Shown here: positions 25,224 through 34,990 of the stretch, piece after piece | Layout of the letters: each line of letters opens with the position of its first letter | How positions within the stretch are numbered: position 1 is the first letter of the stretch | Assembly (NCBI GenBank): GCA_023230485.1 | Contig: JALNXG010000020.1 | Location: forward strand, 1 to 53,435 | Direction: 5' to 3' | Source: Melioribacteraceae bacterium | GTDB lineage: Bacteria > Bacteroidota > Ignavibacteria > Ignavibacteriales > Melioribacteraceae | DNA length: 53,435 bases | Translations under genes and position numbers: made by a program | Notes under the pieces: generated by a model | Databases searched by the model: none | What the model saw: the letters and a program-made list of their open reading frames with translations, nothing else | Told to the model about the DNA's origin: nothing

Positions 25224-27563
25224 TTACTTGAACTCAACTATTGTTATTCCCTCACCTCCAAATTCTACTTGTGCAAAATAATACTTCTTTATATAAAAAC
25301 TCTTTTTCAATATTTCATGCACTGTAGCTTTTAATACTCCGCCTCCTTTACCATGCAATATTTCCACTCGACTGATTTCCGCCGCATAAGAATCGTCTAG
25401 AAATTTGATTATATCAAATTCAGCTTCTTCCGGTTTTCTTCCTCTTATATCTAATTTTAATCCTCCGATATCAGGAGAATAATTTGTCCTTATCTTTTCA
25501 ACAGGGGATTCAGATTCAGTTCTCTTTATAACTTCTAAGTCTTCAATATTAGTGGTTATATTTAATTTGCCTGTATTTACAACAGCCCTTTTCTTATTAT
25601 TTATTATATCTATAACCTGCCCTGTTGTACCTGTATTCTTTAATCGGACATAACTATTAATTACTATCTCTATATCTAAAACTGAATTTGTTTGGTTGTA
25701 TTTTAAGGCTTCTTTTTTAAGAAACTCAATTTCATTCTTTTCTTTTTTTATTACCTCTTTAGATGCATTAGATTCTTTTATATTTTTGATTGCCGATTCA
25801 ATTTTTCTATTTATATCATTCAATAATAGATCAGCTTTAATTTTTGTATTGTTTAATATCTCTTTTTTCTGTCCTTCTAATTTTTCAACTTTTGATTGAT
25901 ATAAATTCGCCAATCCTTTTAATCTAGTATTCTCAATTTTAGATTTAGCTAATTGGTCTTTTAATATATTTGACTTTTCCTCTAATTGCGTAATAAAATC
26001 TTCTACTTTTATTTTGGAAGAATCTAAAAAGCTTTTAGCTAATTCAATAAATTCAGTTTTGAATCCAATCCTTTGGGCAACTTCAAAAGCATAGCTTGAT
26101 CCGGGAACCCCTTGAATAAATTTAAAAGTAGGACTTAATTTTAATTTATCAAATTCCATTGAAGCATTTTGAAATCCTTCTAATTGATTTGCCAATATTT
26201 TTAGATTGCTTGAGTGCGTTGTGGAAAGTATTGTTGACCCTGCTTTCTGCAATGTAACTAATACCGCAGTAGCAATTGCTGAACCTTCAAATGGATCTGT
26301 GCCTGTACCCACCTCATCTAAAAGAACCAAGCTATTGTCATCTGCTTTTTCAAGAATCTGTTTTATATTTGATAAGTGAGAACTGAAGGTGCTTAGATCG
26401 TCTTCGATAGATTGATTATCACCAATATCCAACAATATATTGCCGAATAAATGAAGATTGGAATCAGGGTGAATTGGTACATGAATTCCGGATTGGATTA
26501 ATGCAATTAATATTCCTACGGTTTTAAGTACAACAGTTTTACCACCTGCATTTGGACCTGTTATAACTAATACATTTTCTTTTTCAATTTTAAATTCGAG
26601 TGGAACTGTTTTTGAATAACCGATTCGCTTAATTAATAATGGATGCCGACCGTCATAAATTATTAATGGTTTATTTTCTTCAAATGTAGGAAAGCTTCCA
26701 TTAATTTCAATTGAATATTTTGCATTAGCAAAAATGAAATCTATTTGGCCGATTTTCTTCAATGACATTAATAGACTTTCTGAATACTCCCCAATTTTAG
26801 AGGTAATTATTTTTAATATTTTTTCTATTTCTCTTTTTTCTTCAAATTTTAAAGAAAGAATATCATTATTTAGTTCAAGTGTGGAAGCGGGTTCGATATA
26901 TACGGTCTGCCCAGAAGCAGATTCGGAATGAATAAATCCTTTTATTTGTCTTTTGTGTTCAGATTTTACAGGAACAACCATTCTACCGTCCCTCACCGTA
27001 ACATATTCTTCCCTCACTAAATAAGAATCACTAAATTCTTTTAGTAATTTATTAATAACTTTATTTAAATTAGCTTCTTTCTCATAAATATTTCTTCTGA
27101 TTTCCTTGAGCTTTGCAGATGCGGAATCTTTGATTTTTCCTTTATCATCAAAATTGTTCTTAAGGATATTTTCAAAAGCTTTATCAATGAATAGAGAATT
27201 AATTATCTCGCTAAAAAGACCTTCATTATCTTTAGATTTAATAAAACTATAAACATTCCTCGATATTTCAGCAAGAGCAATAACTTGTAATATCTCTTCT
27301 TCTCGAAGGAAAGTATTTTGAATTCTACTTTTTACTAAGTTATCGGAAATATTAGGGATATAATTAAGAGGTGGAAATTCATTTTTTATTAGTATTTCTT
27401 TTGCGGCAGATATTCTTGAGCCGCTTAAAATAATTTCAGGAATATTCTCTTTTGGAAGGAGCGAAAACGCAATCTCTTTTCCTATTTCCGTATAACAAGA
27501 TTTTGATATAATCTCTATTACTTTGAAATACTCTAACTGTTCTAACGAATTTAATTCTATCAT
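25224..27563 (-). CDS. mutS2: Endonuclease MutS2 (ribosome rescue/anti-recombination)
   Basis: The 779-residue protein lacks MutS mismatch domains I and II. It has the core/clamp helices, the ATPase with Walker A GPNAGGKT at 336-343 and the Walker B region VLLDEVGTGTDP, then a coiled-coil linker. The C-terminal Smr nuclease domain has LDIRGRKPEEAEFDIIKFL and HGKGGGVLK. MutS2 suppresses homologous recombination in some bacteria and splits collided ribosomes in Bacillus; the role here is by homology. It follows cvpA by 6 bp, a known partner order (cvpA-mutS2). Confidence 0.95.
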   Translation of the reverse strand: MIELNSLEQLEYFKVIEIISKSCYTEIGKEIAFSLLPKENIPEIILSGSRISAAKEILIKNEFPPLNYIPNISDNLVKSRIQNTFLREEEILQVIALAEISRNVYSFIKSKDNEGLFSEIINSLFIDKAFENILKNNFDDKGKIKDSASAKLKEIRRNIYEKEANLNKVINKLLKEFSDSYLVREEYVTVRDGRMVVPVKSEHKRQIKGFIHSESASGQTVYIEPASTLELNNDILSLKFEEKREIEKILKIITSKIGEYSESLLMSLKKIGQIDFIFANAKYSIEINGSFPTFEENKPLIIYDGRHPLLIKRIGYSKTVPLEFKIEKENVLVITGPNAGGKTVVLKTVGILIALIQSGIHVPIHPDSNLHLFGNILLDIGDNQSIEDDLSTFSSHLSNIKQILEKADDNSLVLLDEVGTGTDPFEGSAIATAVLVTLQKAGSTILSTTHSSNLKILANQLEGFQNASMEFDKLKLSPTFKFIQGVPGSSYAFEVAQRIGFKTEFIELAKSFLDSSKIKVEDFITQLEEKSNILKDQLAKSKIENTRLKGLANLYQSKVEKLEGQKKEILNNTKIKADLLLNDINRKIESAIKNIKESNASKEVIKKEKNEIEFLKKEALKYNQTNSVLDIEIVINSYVRLKNTGTTGQVIDIINNKKRAVVNTGKLNITTNIEDLEVIKRTESESPVEKIRTNYSPDIGGLKLDIRGRKPEEAEFDIIKFLDDSYAAEISRVEILHGKGGGVLKATVHEILKKSFYIKKYYFAQVEFGGEGITIVEFK

Positions 27564-27569
27564 AAGTGT

Positions 27570-28127
27570 CTATTTTGAAATTAGAGAATCAACTTTCACT
27601 GTTGTTGAATCGTTTTTATCTTTATTCTCTATAAATTGTTTTATATAATCAGTTGCTTTGGAATCTCCACCAATAATAAGATCAATTGTATCCGGAATAA
27701 TATTTTGCACTCTATCATAAAGTAAAGAAGCACTCCTGTCTACCTTAGATGGTATTCCAAGTATATTTATAAAAAGAAATATACCACTCACAAAAAAAAT
27801 AATTTGTATCGCCCCAATTATTCCACCAATAAGTTGATTAATAAACCGGTTGACTTTATCGAGTGGATGGAATACTCTTTTGAGGATTGCGGTTATAAGC
27901 ATCACGGTAAGAAATATTAATATTCCTGCAACAATATCTGCTAAATACTTGTCTTGGATTAAAATTTTGGAAAGGAAATCACCAACAAAATCAGAGAATT
28001 GAAACGCTAAAGCAATAGCAGCGATGAATCCAATCAAACCGATAATTTTCCTTACTAAACCGTCCTTAAATCCTAGTAAAAAACCGAGAGCAAGAAAAAT
28101 GAATATTATATAGTCTAAATAGTTCAA
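27570..28127 (-). CDS. cvpA: CvpA family membrane protein
   Basis: The 185-residue protein has four membrane segments (about 3-20, 26-46, 61-82, 102-122). It opens with the CvpA pattern YLDYIIFIFLALGFLLGFKD then GLVRKIIGLIGFIAA. Family members are linked to colicin V production, purine-gene operons and envelope stress resistance, with no defined mechanism. The start is TTG at 28127, 2 bp after the GatB/YqeY stop, with no strong ribosome site, which points to translational coupling. The C-terminal 40 residues are hydrophilic. Confidence 0.85.
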   Translation of the reverse strand: MNYLDYIIFIFLALGFLLGFKDGLVRKIIGLIGFIAAIALAFQFSDFVGDFLSKILIQDKYLADIVAGILIFLTVMLITAILKRVFHPLDKVNRFINQLIGGIIGAIQIIFFVSGIFLFINILGIPSKVDRSASLLYDRVQNIIPDTIDLIIGGDSKATDYIKQFIENKDKNDSTTVKVDSLISK

Positions 28128-28129
28128 AA

Positions 28130-28576
28130 TCAGCCAAGAATATTTTCAACGATTTCTTTTATGACTTTCCCGTCAGCTCTTCCTTTCAAATGTTTAGCAG
28201 CTAAAGGCATAAGTTTAGGAAAATCATTTTTAGAAACAGCACCAATTTCTGAAGCGATATTTTTAATCTCTTCAATAATCTCATCGTTTGTTAATTTCTT
28301 AGGAAGATATTCCTCAATTATTGCCAATTCTGCTTTTTCCTTATTGGCGAGTTCAATTCTTCCAGCATTTTCAAATTGTTCAATTGATTCTTTTCTCTTT
28401 TTCGCTGCAGATGTAAGAAGATTTAACTCAATTTCAGGTGTAAGCTCTTTGTCAGAGCCACTTTTTTCAAATTCTAATATAAGTGCACGAATAGAACGAA
28501 CGGTCTCTAAACGAGTTTTATCGCCGCTTTTCATCGACTCTTTTAAGTCAGAATTAATTTTTTCTGTCAACTTCAT
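28130..28576 (-). CDS. GatB/YqeY domain protein
   Basis: The start is set at the ATG at 28576, since GGAGC lies 5 nt upstream and MKLTEKINSDLKESMKSGDK is the usual N-terminus; the longer frame would begin inside the terminator hairpin. The product of 148 residues has the YqeY helical domain, with LETVRSIRALILEFEKSG, IEEYLPKKLTNDEI and a C-terminal LKGRADGKVIKEIV. This domain is shared with the C-terminus of GatB, the amidotransferase subunit, and may bind tRNA. A role in tRNA-dependent amidation is possible but unproven. Confidence 0.88.
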   Translation of the reverse strand: MKLTEKINSDLKESMKSGDKTRLETVRSIRALILEFEKSGSDKELTPEIELNLLTSAAKKRKESIEQFENAGRIELANKEKAELAIIEEYLPKKLTNDEIIEEIKNIASEIGAVSKNDFPKLMPLAAKHLKGRADGKVIKEIVENILG

Positions 28577-28587
28577 ACTTGCTCCAT

Positions 28588-28626
28588 AAAAAAAAGGCAG
28601 GTTATTTTTAGTAAACAACCTGCCTT
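28588..28626 (-). terminator. Intrinsic terminator of the exbB-exbD-exbD operon
   Basis: On the - strand AAGGCAGGTT (28626-28617) pairs perfectly with AACCTGCCTT (28603-28594) around 13 nt, followed by a run of eight T (28595-28588). It lies 21 bp after the second exbD stop and overlaps the 5' leader of the GatB/YqeY gene, which must therefore start transcription close to its own ATG or by readthrough. Confidence 0.88.
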
Positions 28627-28647
28627 AATAGTTATTAAGAAGAAATG

Positions 28648-29061
28648 CTATATTTTAATCATAGCGGAATAGTTGATTCTAAGACAGGAAGCTTTTCTTA
28701 ATTCCTGTTGAATATCAGTAACTATCCCCATATCCGAACCTTTATCAATTCTTAACGATATAATAATGTTAGGTAGTGCGGTTCTTTTCGCATACATGAT
28801 TTTTTGAACTTCTTCTAATTTGGTTAGACTGTCATTTACTTGGATTCTACCATCTGTACCAACCCAAACGTAAGAAACTAACCGTTTGTTTTCAATTTTT
28901 TCAATTGCTTTTGCTTCAGGTAATTTAAACTTAACCAATACATCGACTTCACGTAAAGTAGTAGTAACCATGAAGAACAAAAGCAACATAAACACAATAT
29001 CCGCCAACGATGATGTTGGAATACCGGCTGTGGAAGATGCACGCTTCTTTTTAAAAGTCAT
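28648..29061 (-). CDS. exbD: Biopolymer transport protein ExbD (second copy)
   Basis: The 137-residue ExbD/TolR protein has a short basic cytoplasmic tail and one membrane segment (SLADIVFMLLLFFMVTTTL, about 17-35). The proton-path Asp of this family is the D of SLAD. A periplasmic domain follows. It forms the proton channel with ExbB and energises TonB-dependent or Tol-type outer membrane processes. It lies 15 bp after the first exbD. No tonB is in the window. Two different ExbD proteins per operon is a common Bacteroidota arrangement. Confidence 0.9.
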   Translation of the reverse strand: MTFKKKRASSTAGIPTSSLADIVFMLLLFFMVTTTLREVDVLVKFKLPEAKAIEKIENKRLVSYVWVGTDGRIQVNDSLTKLEEVQKIMYAKRTALPNIIISLRIDKGSDMGIVTDIQQELRKASCLRINYSAMIKI

Positions 29062-29076
29062 CTTATTTTTGTCCTT

Positions 29077-29622
29077 TTATGATTTAATTTTTTCAGGTTC
29101 AGCGATGCTTATAATGATCGGAATTTTTTCTCTAATATCTTTTAATTCCTCACTTTTTTCATTAAGATCAATAGTACGCTTTCCATATCTTCTTAGAGCA
29201 TACTCTTCTCTTACTTCAAAATAAGCAAGTTTCACCTGATCTAAAGCCTGAATGTATAAGTTGTAATTTGTTTTTCGATCAGTCTTCACTGAAATTATAA
29301 GTTTCTTATTAGCAGGAAGTTCTATTTTGCTTTCAATTCTTGGTTTTAATGTCTTTGAGATTTGAGGAATTGCAATTACCTCATTATTCAATAACACATC
29401 ACCATTCTCATTTATTAAAAGAGCTGCTAATCTCTCTTTGGAGATCGGTACAGTTGTTTGTTGATCTGCAGGAATATATTCCGGTAATGTCATACCGATA
29501 CCTGTATCAACGTCAATTACTGTAGAGACAAGGAAGAAGAGCAAAAGCAAAAAAGAAATATCTGCCATTGAACTCGTAGGAATTTCAGGATCCGGCCTTT
29601 TCTTTTTCTTAATTTGAACCAT
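29077..29622 (-). CDS. exbD: Biopolymer transport protein ExbD (first copy)
   Basis: The 181-residue ExbD/TolR protein is longer than its neighbour. It begins with a basic KKKKRPDPEIPTSSMADI, then the membrane segment with the conserved Asp (MADISFLLLLFFLVSTVI, about 17-36). The periplasmic domain ends in a charged tail (ELKDIREKIPIIISIAEPEK). It pairs with ExbB upstream and with the shorter ExbD downstream. The gene is 19 bp after exbB with AGAGATT before the ATG. Confidence 0.9.
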   Translation of the reverse strand: MVQIKKKKRPDPEIPTSSMADISFLLLLFFLVSTVIDVDTGIGMTLPEYIPADQQTTVPISKERLAALLINENGDVLLNNEVIAIPQISKTLKPRIESKIELPANKKLIISVKTDRKTNYNLYIQALDQVKLAYFEVREEYALRRYGKRTIDLNEKSEELKDIREKIPIIISIAEPEKIKS

Positions 29623-29641
29623 AGTTTAATCTCTTGTGTAA

Positions 29642-30334
29642 TTATTTTTTAGTTTTATTAAAGTCGTATAAAGTATCGATTAATTCGATAGATGCTTCTT
29701 CCATATCAGCAACGATTTTATCAATTCTCGAAATAAAATAGTTGTAACATACCTGAAGAATCATTGCTACTATAAGACCAAATAATGTAGTTAATAAGGC
29801 AACGGAAATACCTCCGGCAACAACACCTGGAGAAATCTGTGCAGCTTCTTTAATAGAATCAAATGCTACGATCATACCTTGTACTGTACCGCTGAATCCT
29901 AAAAGAGGTGCGATCATGATAAATGTAGAAATCCAGATTAATCCTTTTTCTAACATGCTCATTTCGATAGCACCATAAGCTGAAATTGATTTTTCAACTG
30001 CATCTATTCCTTCATTAGCTCTTAATAAGCCAGCATGAAATACTGATGCAATTGACCCACTGCTATTCTGGCATAATTTTGTAGCTTCTTCAATACCACC
30101 TTTATTGATAGCATCTTTTACTTGAATTAAAAACTTCTTTGCGTTAATGTTTGCTTTTGTTATAGTATAAAAACGTTCGAATGCAAAAGCTAATCCTAGC
30201 ACTAAACATGCTAAGATAGGATACATGAACCCTCCACCTTCAACAAATTTCATTTGTAAATATGTTAACATCCCGGTGTCTTGCGCTTGTGCTAAAACTA
30301 AGGATATTGATCCTGTGATGGCGTTAATTGGCAT
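29642..30334 (-). CDS. exbB: MotA/TolQ/ExbB proton channel protein
   Basis: The 230-residue protein has three membrane segments (about 33-52, 123-147, 164-190). The signature regions are EKGLIWISTFIMIAPLLGFS, then GTVQGMIVAFDSI and VAGGISVALLTTLFGLIVAM. ExbB pentamers surround ExbD and conduct protons that drive TonB or TolA analogues. It heads the operon. TCGGAGG lies 8 nt before the ATG, and the long divergent gap upstream should hold its promoter. It is probably needed to power TonB receptors such as the one at 50840-53332. Confidence 0.93.
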   Translation of the reverse strand: MPINAITGSISLVLAQAQDTGMLTYLQMKFVEGGGFMYPILACLVLGLAFAFERFYTITKANINAKKFLIQVKDAINKGGIEEATKLCQNSSGSIASVFHAGLLRANEGIDAVEKSISAYGAIEMSMLEKGLIWISTFIMIAPLLGFSGTVQGMIVAFDSIKEAAQISPGVVAGGISVALLTTLFGLIVAMILQVCYNYFISRIDKIVADMEEASIELIDTLYDFNKTKK

Positions 30335-30690
30335 AAAGAATAACCTCCGATATAGTTTGTTTTTTTTGAATTTCTATTTTGCAAAAAATATTCTAAATAA
30401 TCGGACTAAGATTAACCATTTAGTGAAAAAAAGTCAATAAATAATTTTAGATATCTTAATCTAATTTAATTGCTTGCATTTTTTTATCCGGTATGCTTGA
30501 CCGATAAATTGTATCAATTATTTCAGAAGAAATCCATTATAATGAACAAATTCTTCCGTTTGGGTAAAAATAACTATTTTTTATTAAATATTCCGCAATT
30601 ATTTGCAAAGACCAATTTATATTTGCAACATTATTAAAAATATGCTTTTTTTTGTATTATTAAAATAAGAATAATAAATAAAGAATAACA
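30335..30690. other. Divergent intergenic region between exbB and polA
   Basis: These 356 bp are non-coding and about 75-80% A+T. They must hold the promoters for exbB (-) and polA (+). I see no long frame, no tRNA-like fold and no strong terminator. A short CGGT/ACCG hairpin lies near 30490. AT-rich runs and repeated TTTGCAA-type words occur near 30600-30640, on the polA side. Confidence 0.6.
30409..30437 (-). promoter_or_regulatory. Candidate promoter for the exbB operon
   Basis: On the - strand TTGACT (30437-30432) is followed after 17 nt by TAATCT (30414-30409), about 75 bp upstream of the exbB ATG. The -35 is near consensus and the -10 matches in only three positions. FCB bacteria often use other promoter forms, so this is a weak call. 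Confidence 0.3.
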
Positions 30691-33462
30691 ATGCAGAAAT
30701 TAGTCTTATTAGATGCAATGGCTTTAATATACAAAGCATACTTTGCTTTTATCCAGCGTCCCCTTTCAAATTCAAAAGGAGAACCTACTTCCGCCACTTT
30801 CGGGTTCTTAAATCAATTACACAAAATCATTATTGATACAAAACCAGATTATCTTGCAGTCGGATTCGATTCTAAAGAAAAAACTTTTAGGCATGAGTTA
30901 TACGGGAAATATAAATCTTCACGTTTAGAAATGCCAGAAGATATGATACCGCAAATTCATCGAATTAAAAATCTTCTGAATGCAGCTAATATTCCTGTTT
31001 TAATTCTACCCGGTTATGAAGCAGATGATATTATTGGAACTGTCTTAAAAAAATCAGAAGAAAAAGGACTTATTTCATTTGCTGTAACACCCGATAAAGA
31101 TTACATACAATTAGTTACTGAGTATGTAAATATTTATAAACCCGGCAAAAGTGATGATGAAAATGAGATTATAACAATTGACAAAGTTATTGCCGATCTA
31201 GGATTCAGTCCAATAAATATGATTGATTTCCTTGCATTAGTTGGCGACCAAAGTGATGATATACCAGGAGTTCCGGGCATCGGTCCAAAAACCGCCCTTC
31301 CATTAATTCATAAATATAAGACTATCGAAAACCTTTATAACAATATCGAAGAACTTGAGAAAAAGTCTCTTGCAGATAAATTGATCCTTCATAAAGAATC
31401 TGCATTCCTATCTAAACAATTAGCTACTATCGAAATCAATGTCCCTATTGATTATGTTTTTGAAGATATGAAGTTTAATTGTGAGTTTGATGAAGATTTT
31501 TTCAAACAACTGAATGAACTTGAATTTAGAACATTGTTTATAAAGTACAAAGAACTTACTATTAAAAATGATTCTTCAAAAAACATTGAAATTGAACTAG
31601 CAGATTTGCCAATAGAAAAAGAATCATTCATAAAAGGTGCAGTAAAATACCACTTGATAAAAGATGGAGTTGAGGCAAAAAAATTAGCAAAGCTATTAAG
31701 CGAATCAGAATTAATGGTTTTTGATACAGAAACAGATTCTTTGGATACACTTAAAGCAAACTTAATTGGTTGTTCATTTGCAGTAAAAGAAAACGAAGCA
31801 TATTTCGTTGCCGTAAATCCGTTTGTTCAAAGAGGAGACCTTTTTGCCTCCGATCTTTCGGATAGGTTAGAATTAGATGACTTTATAAAAATTTTCTCTC
31901 CCCTTTTTGCAAATATAAATATTAAAAAGGTTTGCCAAAATGGGAAATATGATATTGGTATAATGCGAACGCTTGGAATAGAAGTAAAGAATTTCTTCTT
32001 TGATACTATGCTCGCTAGTTATGTTATTGATCCAGATGAGAAACATGGCATGGACGATCTTTCAGAGAAATATTTAAACTACAAGCCAATAACATTCGTC
32101 GAAGTTGTTGGCAAAGGGAATAAAGGAGAAGGTATTTATTCAGCTGATCTAAATTTACTAAGTGACTATGCATGTGAAGATGCGGATGTAACTTTTAAAT
32201 TATATAATGTTTTAAGTAGGAAATTAAAGGCTGACGGAATGGAGAAAGTTGCTTTTGATATTGAATTCCCTTTAGTAGAAGTATTAGAGGATATGGAAAG
32301 AACTGGGGTTAAAATCGACATTCCTACATTAAATGCAACTAGCGAACTATTACAGAATGATATAGACCGCTGTTCTGAAAAAATATTTGAGATATCAGGA
32401 GAAACATTTAATATTAATTCCACGCAACAACTTCAGACAATCTTATTTGATAAATTGAACTTACCCAAAACTAAGAAAACAAAAACAGGATTCTCTACCG
32501 ATGCAAGATCTCTTGAATCACTTAAAGGTTCACATGAGATAATTGATTACCTTATGGAATATAGAACAGTTGCTAAATTAAAATCTACATATACTGATTC
32601 TCTCCCTAATTTAATAAATGAGAAAACACAAAGGATTCATACTACTTTCAACCAGACTGGGGCATCTACCGGTCGTCTTTCAAGTACAGATCCAAATATC
32701 CAGAATATACCAATAAGAACCGACATGGGTAAAGAAATCAGGAAAGCTTTTGTAGCTAAAGATGAAAATCATATTCTGCTAAGTGCTGATTATAGTCAAA
32801 TAGAATTGCGCATAATGGCAAGTATATGCGGCGACCATAATTTAACTACCGCGTTTGCCGAGAAAGAGGATATACATAGAAGAACGGCTGCATTAGTTTT
32901 TAATGTATCGGAAGATGAAGTGGATTCCGATATGAGAAGAAAAGCTAAAGAAGTTAATTTCGGTATTCTTTATGGTATTGGTGTTTTTGGATTAAAAACT
33001 CGTCTTGGTATCCCACAAAATCACGCTAAGGAAATTATCGACACCTATTTTAAGAACTTCTCTAAAGTAAAAGAATTTATGGAATCTTCTAAAGTTAGTG
33101 CTAAAAAGTTAGGTTATGCGGAAACTATTCTTGGAAGAAGAAGATACCTAAAAAATATAAACAGCAATAATAGTCTTATCCGACAATTTGAAGAAAGAGT
33201 CGCAATTAATATGCCTATTCAAGGCACAGCAGCCGATATGATTAAGTTAGCTATGATTAATATTTTTAAAGAGTTTAATAAACGTGAACTAAAATCTAAG
33301 ATGCTACTTCAGGTACACGATGAATTGTTATTCGATGTAGAAAAATCCGAATTAGTGGAAGTAAAAGAAATTGTTAAAAGATTAATGGAAGATGCACTTA
33401 AATTAAATGTACCTGTCCTTGTCGAAATGGGCACGGGAGATAACTGGTTAGATGCTCATTAA
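30691..33462 (+). CDS. polA: DNA polymerase I
   Basis: The 923-residue enzyme has three domains. The N-terminal 5' nuclease starts LVLLDAMALIYKAYFAF and includes GYEADDIIGT and DQSDDIPGVPGIGPKTA. The 3'-5' exonuclease has an intact metal site in VFDTETDSLDTLKANL, so proofreading is likely. The polymerase domain has motif A DYSQIELRIMA, motif B RRKAKEVNFGILYGIGVFG and motif C VHDE at 875-878. It fills gaps and removes RNA primers. It reads toward the 33463-33885 gene; the two stop codons are adjacent, with an inverted repeat just beyond. Confidence 0.97.
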   Translation: MQKLVLLDAMALIYKAYFAFIQRPLSNSKGEPTSATFGFLNQLHKIIIDTKPDYLAVGFDSKEKTFRHELYGKYKSSRLEMPEDMIPQIHRIKNLLNAANIPVLILPGYEADDIIGTVLKKSEEKGLISFAVTPDKDYIQLVTEYVNIYKPGKSDDENEIITIDKVIADLGFSPINMIDFLALVGDQSDDIPGVPGIGPKTALPLIHKYKTIENLYNNIEELEKKSLADKLILHKESAFLSKQLATIEINVPIDYVFEDMKFNCEFDEDFFKQLNELEFRTLFIKYKELTIKNDSSKNIEIELADLPIEKESFIKGAVKYHLIKDGVEAKKLAKLLSESELMVFDTETDSLDTLKANLIGCSFAVKENEAYFVAVNPFVQRGDLFASDLSDRLELDDFIKIFSPLFANINIKKVCQNGKYDIGIMRTLGIEVKNFFFDTMLASYVIDPDEKHGMDDLSEKYLNYKPITFVEVVGKGNKGEGIYSADLNLLSDYACEDADVTFKLYNVLSRKLKADGMEKVAFDIEFPLVEVLEDMERTGVKIDIPTLNATSELLQNDIDRCSEKIFEISGETFNINSTQQLQTILFDKLNLPKTKKTKTGFSTDARSLESLKGSHEIIDYLMEYRTVAKLKSTYTDSLPNLINEKTQRIHTTFNQTGASTGRLSSTDPNIQNIPIRTDMGKEIRKAFVAKDENHILLSADYSQIELRIMASICGDHNLTTAFAEKEDIHRRTAALVFNVSEDEVDSDMRRKAKEVNFGILYGIGVFGLKTRLGIPQNHAKEIIDTYFKNFSKVKEFMESSKVSAKKLGYAETILGRRRYLKNINSNNSLIRQFEERVAINMPIQGTAADMIKLAMINIFKEFNKRELKSKMLLQVHDELLFDVEKSELVEVKEIVKRLMEDALKLNVPVLVEMGTGDNWLDAH

Positions 33463-33885
33463 TTAATCTGACAAGAAATAATAGATCAATATCCCGATAT
33501 TCACTTGGAGTAATCCAAGTGAAACTCCACTAATCGTATCATAAGTGTTATAATTGCTTTCGTAGTTATTGTTATTTGAATGATTCTCAAATTCCTTATC
33601 CGCCTTTAATTTAAAATATGCAGATACTCCTCCTAAGACAACAGCACTGCCAACAAGTATTTTTGATAGAGTTGAATTAAAGAATTTATCATTATTTTCA
33701 TAAGGGAATTTAATTGATTGGTTTTCGGGAACTGATTTACCCCATTCAGTAGTTGTTAGATAAACCCCTGTTGTATCGATTGACTTATCATTCGAATGGC
33801 TACTTGTTGAATCTGGTTTCATCCCCGATACCGAGAATGTAAAACTAAAAAGTAATATTAGACTATTTATTATTGGCTTTTTCAT
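33463..33885 (-). CDS. Small membrane protein of unknown function
   Basis: I do not recognise this 140-residue protein. It has a signal peptide or first membrane segment (about 4-21), a Ser/Thr/Asp-rich stretch and two further hydrophobic segments (about 74-92, 117-137). A polar Asn/Tyr-rich loop lies between them (NNNNYESNYNTYD). It overlaps the propeller lipoprotein gene by 23 bp and so is translated in the same operon as the Omp85-barrel protein. I infer an envelope role from the neighbours only. Its 3' end holds a 9-bp inverted repeat. Confidence 0.7.
   Translation of the reverse strand: MKKPIINSLILLFSFTFSVSGMKPDSTSSHSNDKSIDTTGVYLTTTEWGKSVPENQSIKFPYENNDKFFNSTLSKILVGSAVVLGGVSAYFKLKADKEFENHSNNNNYESNYNTYDTISGVSLGLLQVNIGILIYYFLSD
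33500..33523. other. Inverted repeat past the polA stop, inside the convergent gene
   Basis: TTCACTTGG (33500-33508) and CCAAGTGAA (33515-33523) form a perfect 9-bp stem around 6 nt. It lies 38 nt after the polA stop codon and within the last codons of the - strand gene. No T-run follows on either strand, so it may be a 3' end stabiliser and not a terminator. Confidence 0.5.
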
Positions 33886-34990
33886 ATACTTTTATTAATC
33901 CTTTTGCTACTCCAAAATAAATTCTGTTTTCATAAATCTGCGGCATTGTTTTTATTCTCTCTTCTACTTTAATTCGGGAATATACTTGTCCAGAGTCCTT
34001 ATTAACAAAAATTATCTCCCCGATGCTATTTGTTACCAATAAATAATCTTTCGTCAAAACAAGCGGTATATTAGTAAATCCACCCAAATTAGATTCCCAC
34101 TTTAGATTTCTATTGTTTTTATTTATACAGATAACATTTCCGTCATAATCTATAAAAAATAAATCATTACTATCTGTTACTCCGCTTTGCATTTTACTTA
34201 ATGAGATATTCGATAATTTTGAATGAGAAATATCTTCTTCTTTTATTATACTATATGAGTTATTATTGCTAACAACTATTTCTTCATTGTAAGATAGTAA
34301 TTTATCCATATTCATATTTTCCAATTCAATTTTTGCTTTGTTTTCTAAAAGTGAAAAAGAAAATAGCTCCCCTTTATTCCCGATATAATAAATCTTTTCA
34401 TTTATAAGAATTGGCTCACTTTTTAATTCAGATAAAAGCTTATGCTTCGATTCTAAAGTACCGGCAAGATTTAATTTGTATAATTCGCCTCTATTATTGA
34501 TAACAATGATATTTTCTTTATACTTTATTATCTTGTAATCGATTTTACCATCAATATTCGTTTGGCTTAATACCTTATTATTCAGTATATCATAGAAATA
34601 CAAAGTAGCATAATTTTCGTCATAATTATTTAATGGAATAAATAGACGATAATTACTTAAAATTGGAGGTACATTGATTGAACCGTTAAATTTATTTTCA
34701 CCAATGATTTTGTTTTCTTCCAGTTCAATTATGTAGAACTTTCCAGCTAAGTCACCCACAAATAGATATGAATCAAAAAAGAAAAATGGACTTATATCAA
34801 GATTGCCTTTTATAGAAATTTCATTTTTATAAATAAAAGAATCCCCTAAAGCATAATTGATATAATAATTATTACTATAATTTCTATTTTTTTCTGCTAG
34901 AGTTTCATCAAAAGATATTCTCTTTAATATCAATGGCTTAGTGCAGCCGGCGAATAATACTATTAACAAAAATAAAATATTTTTTTTCAT
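33863..34990 (-). CDS. PQQ-like beta-propeller lipoprotein (BamB-like)
   Basis: The 375-residue protein has a lipoprotein signal (MKKNILFLLIVLFAGC, lipobox LFAGC). The mature part repeats blades ending in patterns like SYLFVGDLAGKFYIIELEE, KIYYIGNKGELFSFSL, DLFFIDYDGNVICINK and RIYFGVAKGLIKVYEK, the PQQ/WD-type propeller of BamB. BamB is the lipoprotein partner of the Omp85 protein BamA. Here the start overlaps the stop of an Omp85-barrel gene (TGATG), which suggests a working pair. The resemblance is of fold, not close sequence, so identity with BamB is not claimed. Confidence 0.8.
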   Translation of the reverse strand: MKKNILFLLIVLFAGCTKPLILKRISFDETLAEKNRNYSNNYYINYALGDSFIYKNEISIKGNLDISPFFFFDSYLFVGDLAGKFYIIELEENKIIGENKFNGSINVPPILSNYRLFIPLNNYDENYATLYFYDILNNKVLSQTNIDGKIDYKIIKYKENIIVINNRGELYKLNLAGTLESKHKLLSELKSEPILINEKIYYIGNKGELFSFSLLENKAKIELENMNMDKLLSYNEEIVVSNNNSYSIIKEEDISHSKLSNISLSKMQSGVTDSNDLFFIDYDGNVICINKNNRNLKWESNLGGFTNIPLVLTKDYLLVTNSIGEIIFVNKDSGQVYSRIKVEERIKTMPQIYENRIYFGVAKGLIKVYEKANNK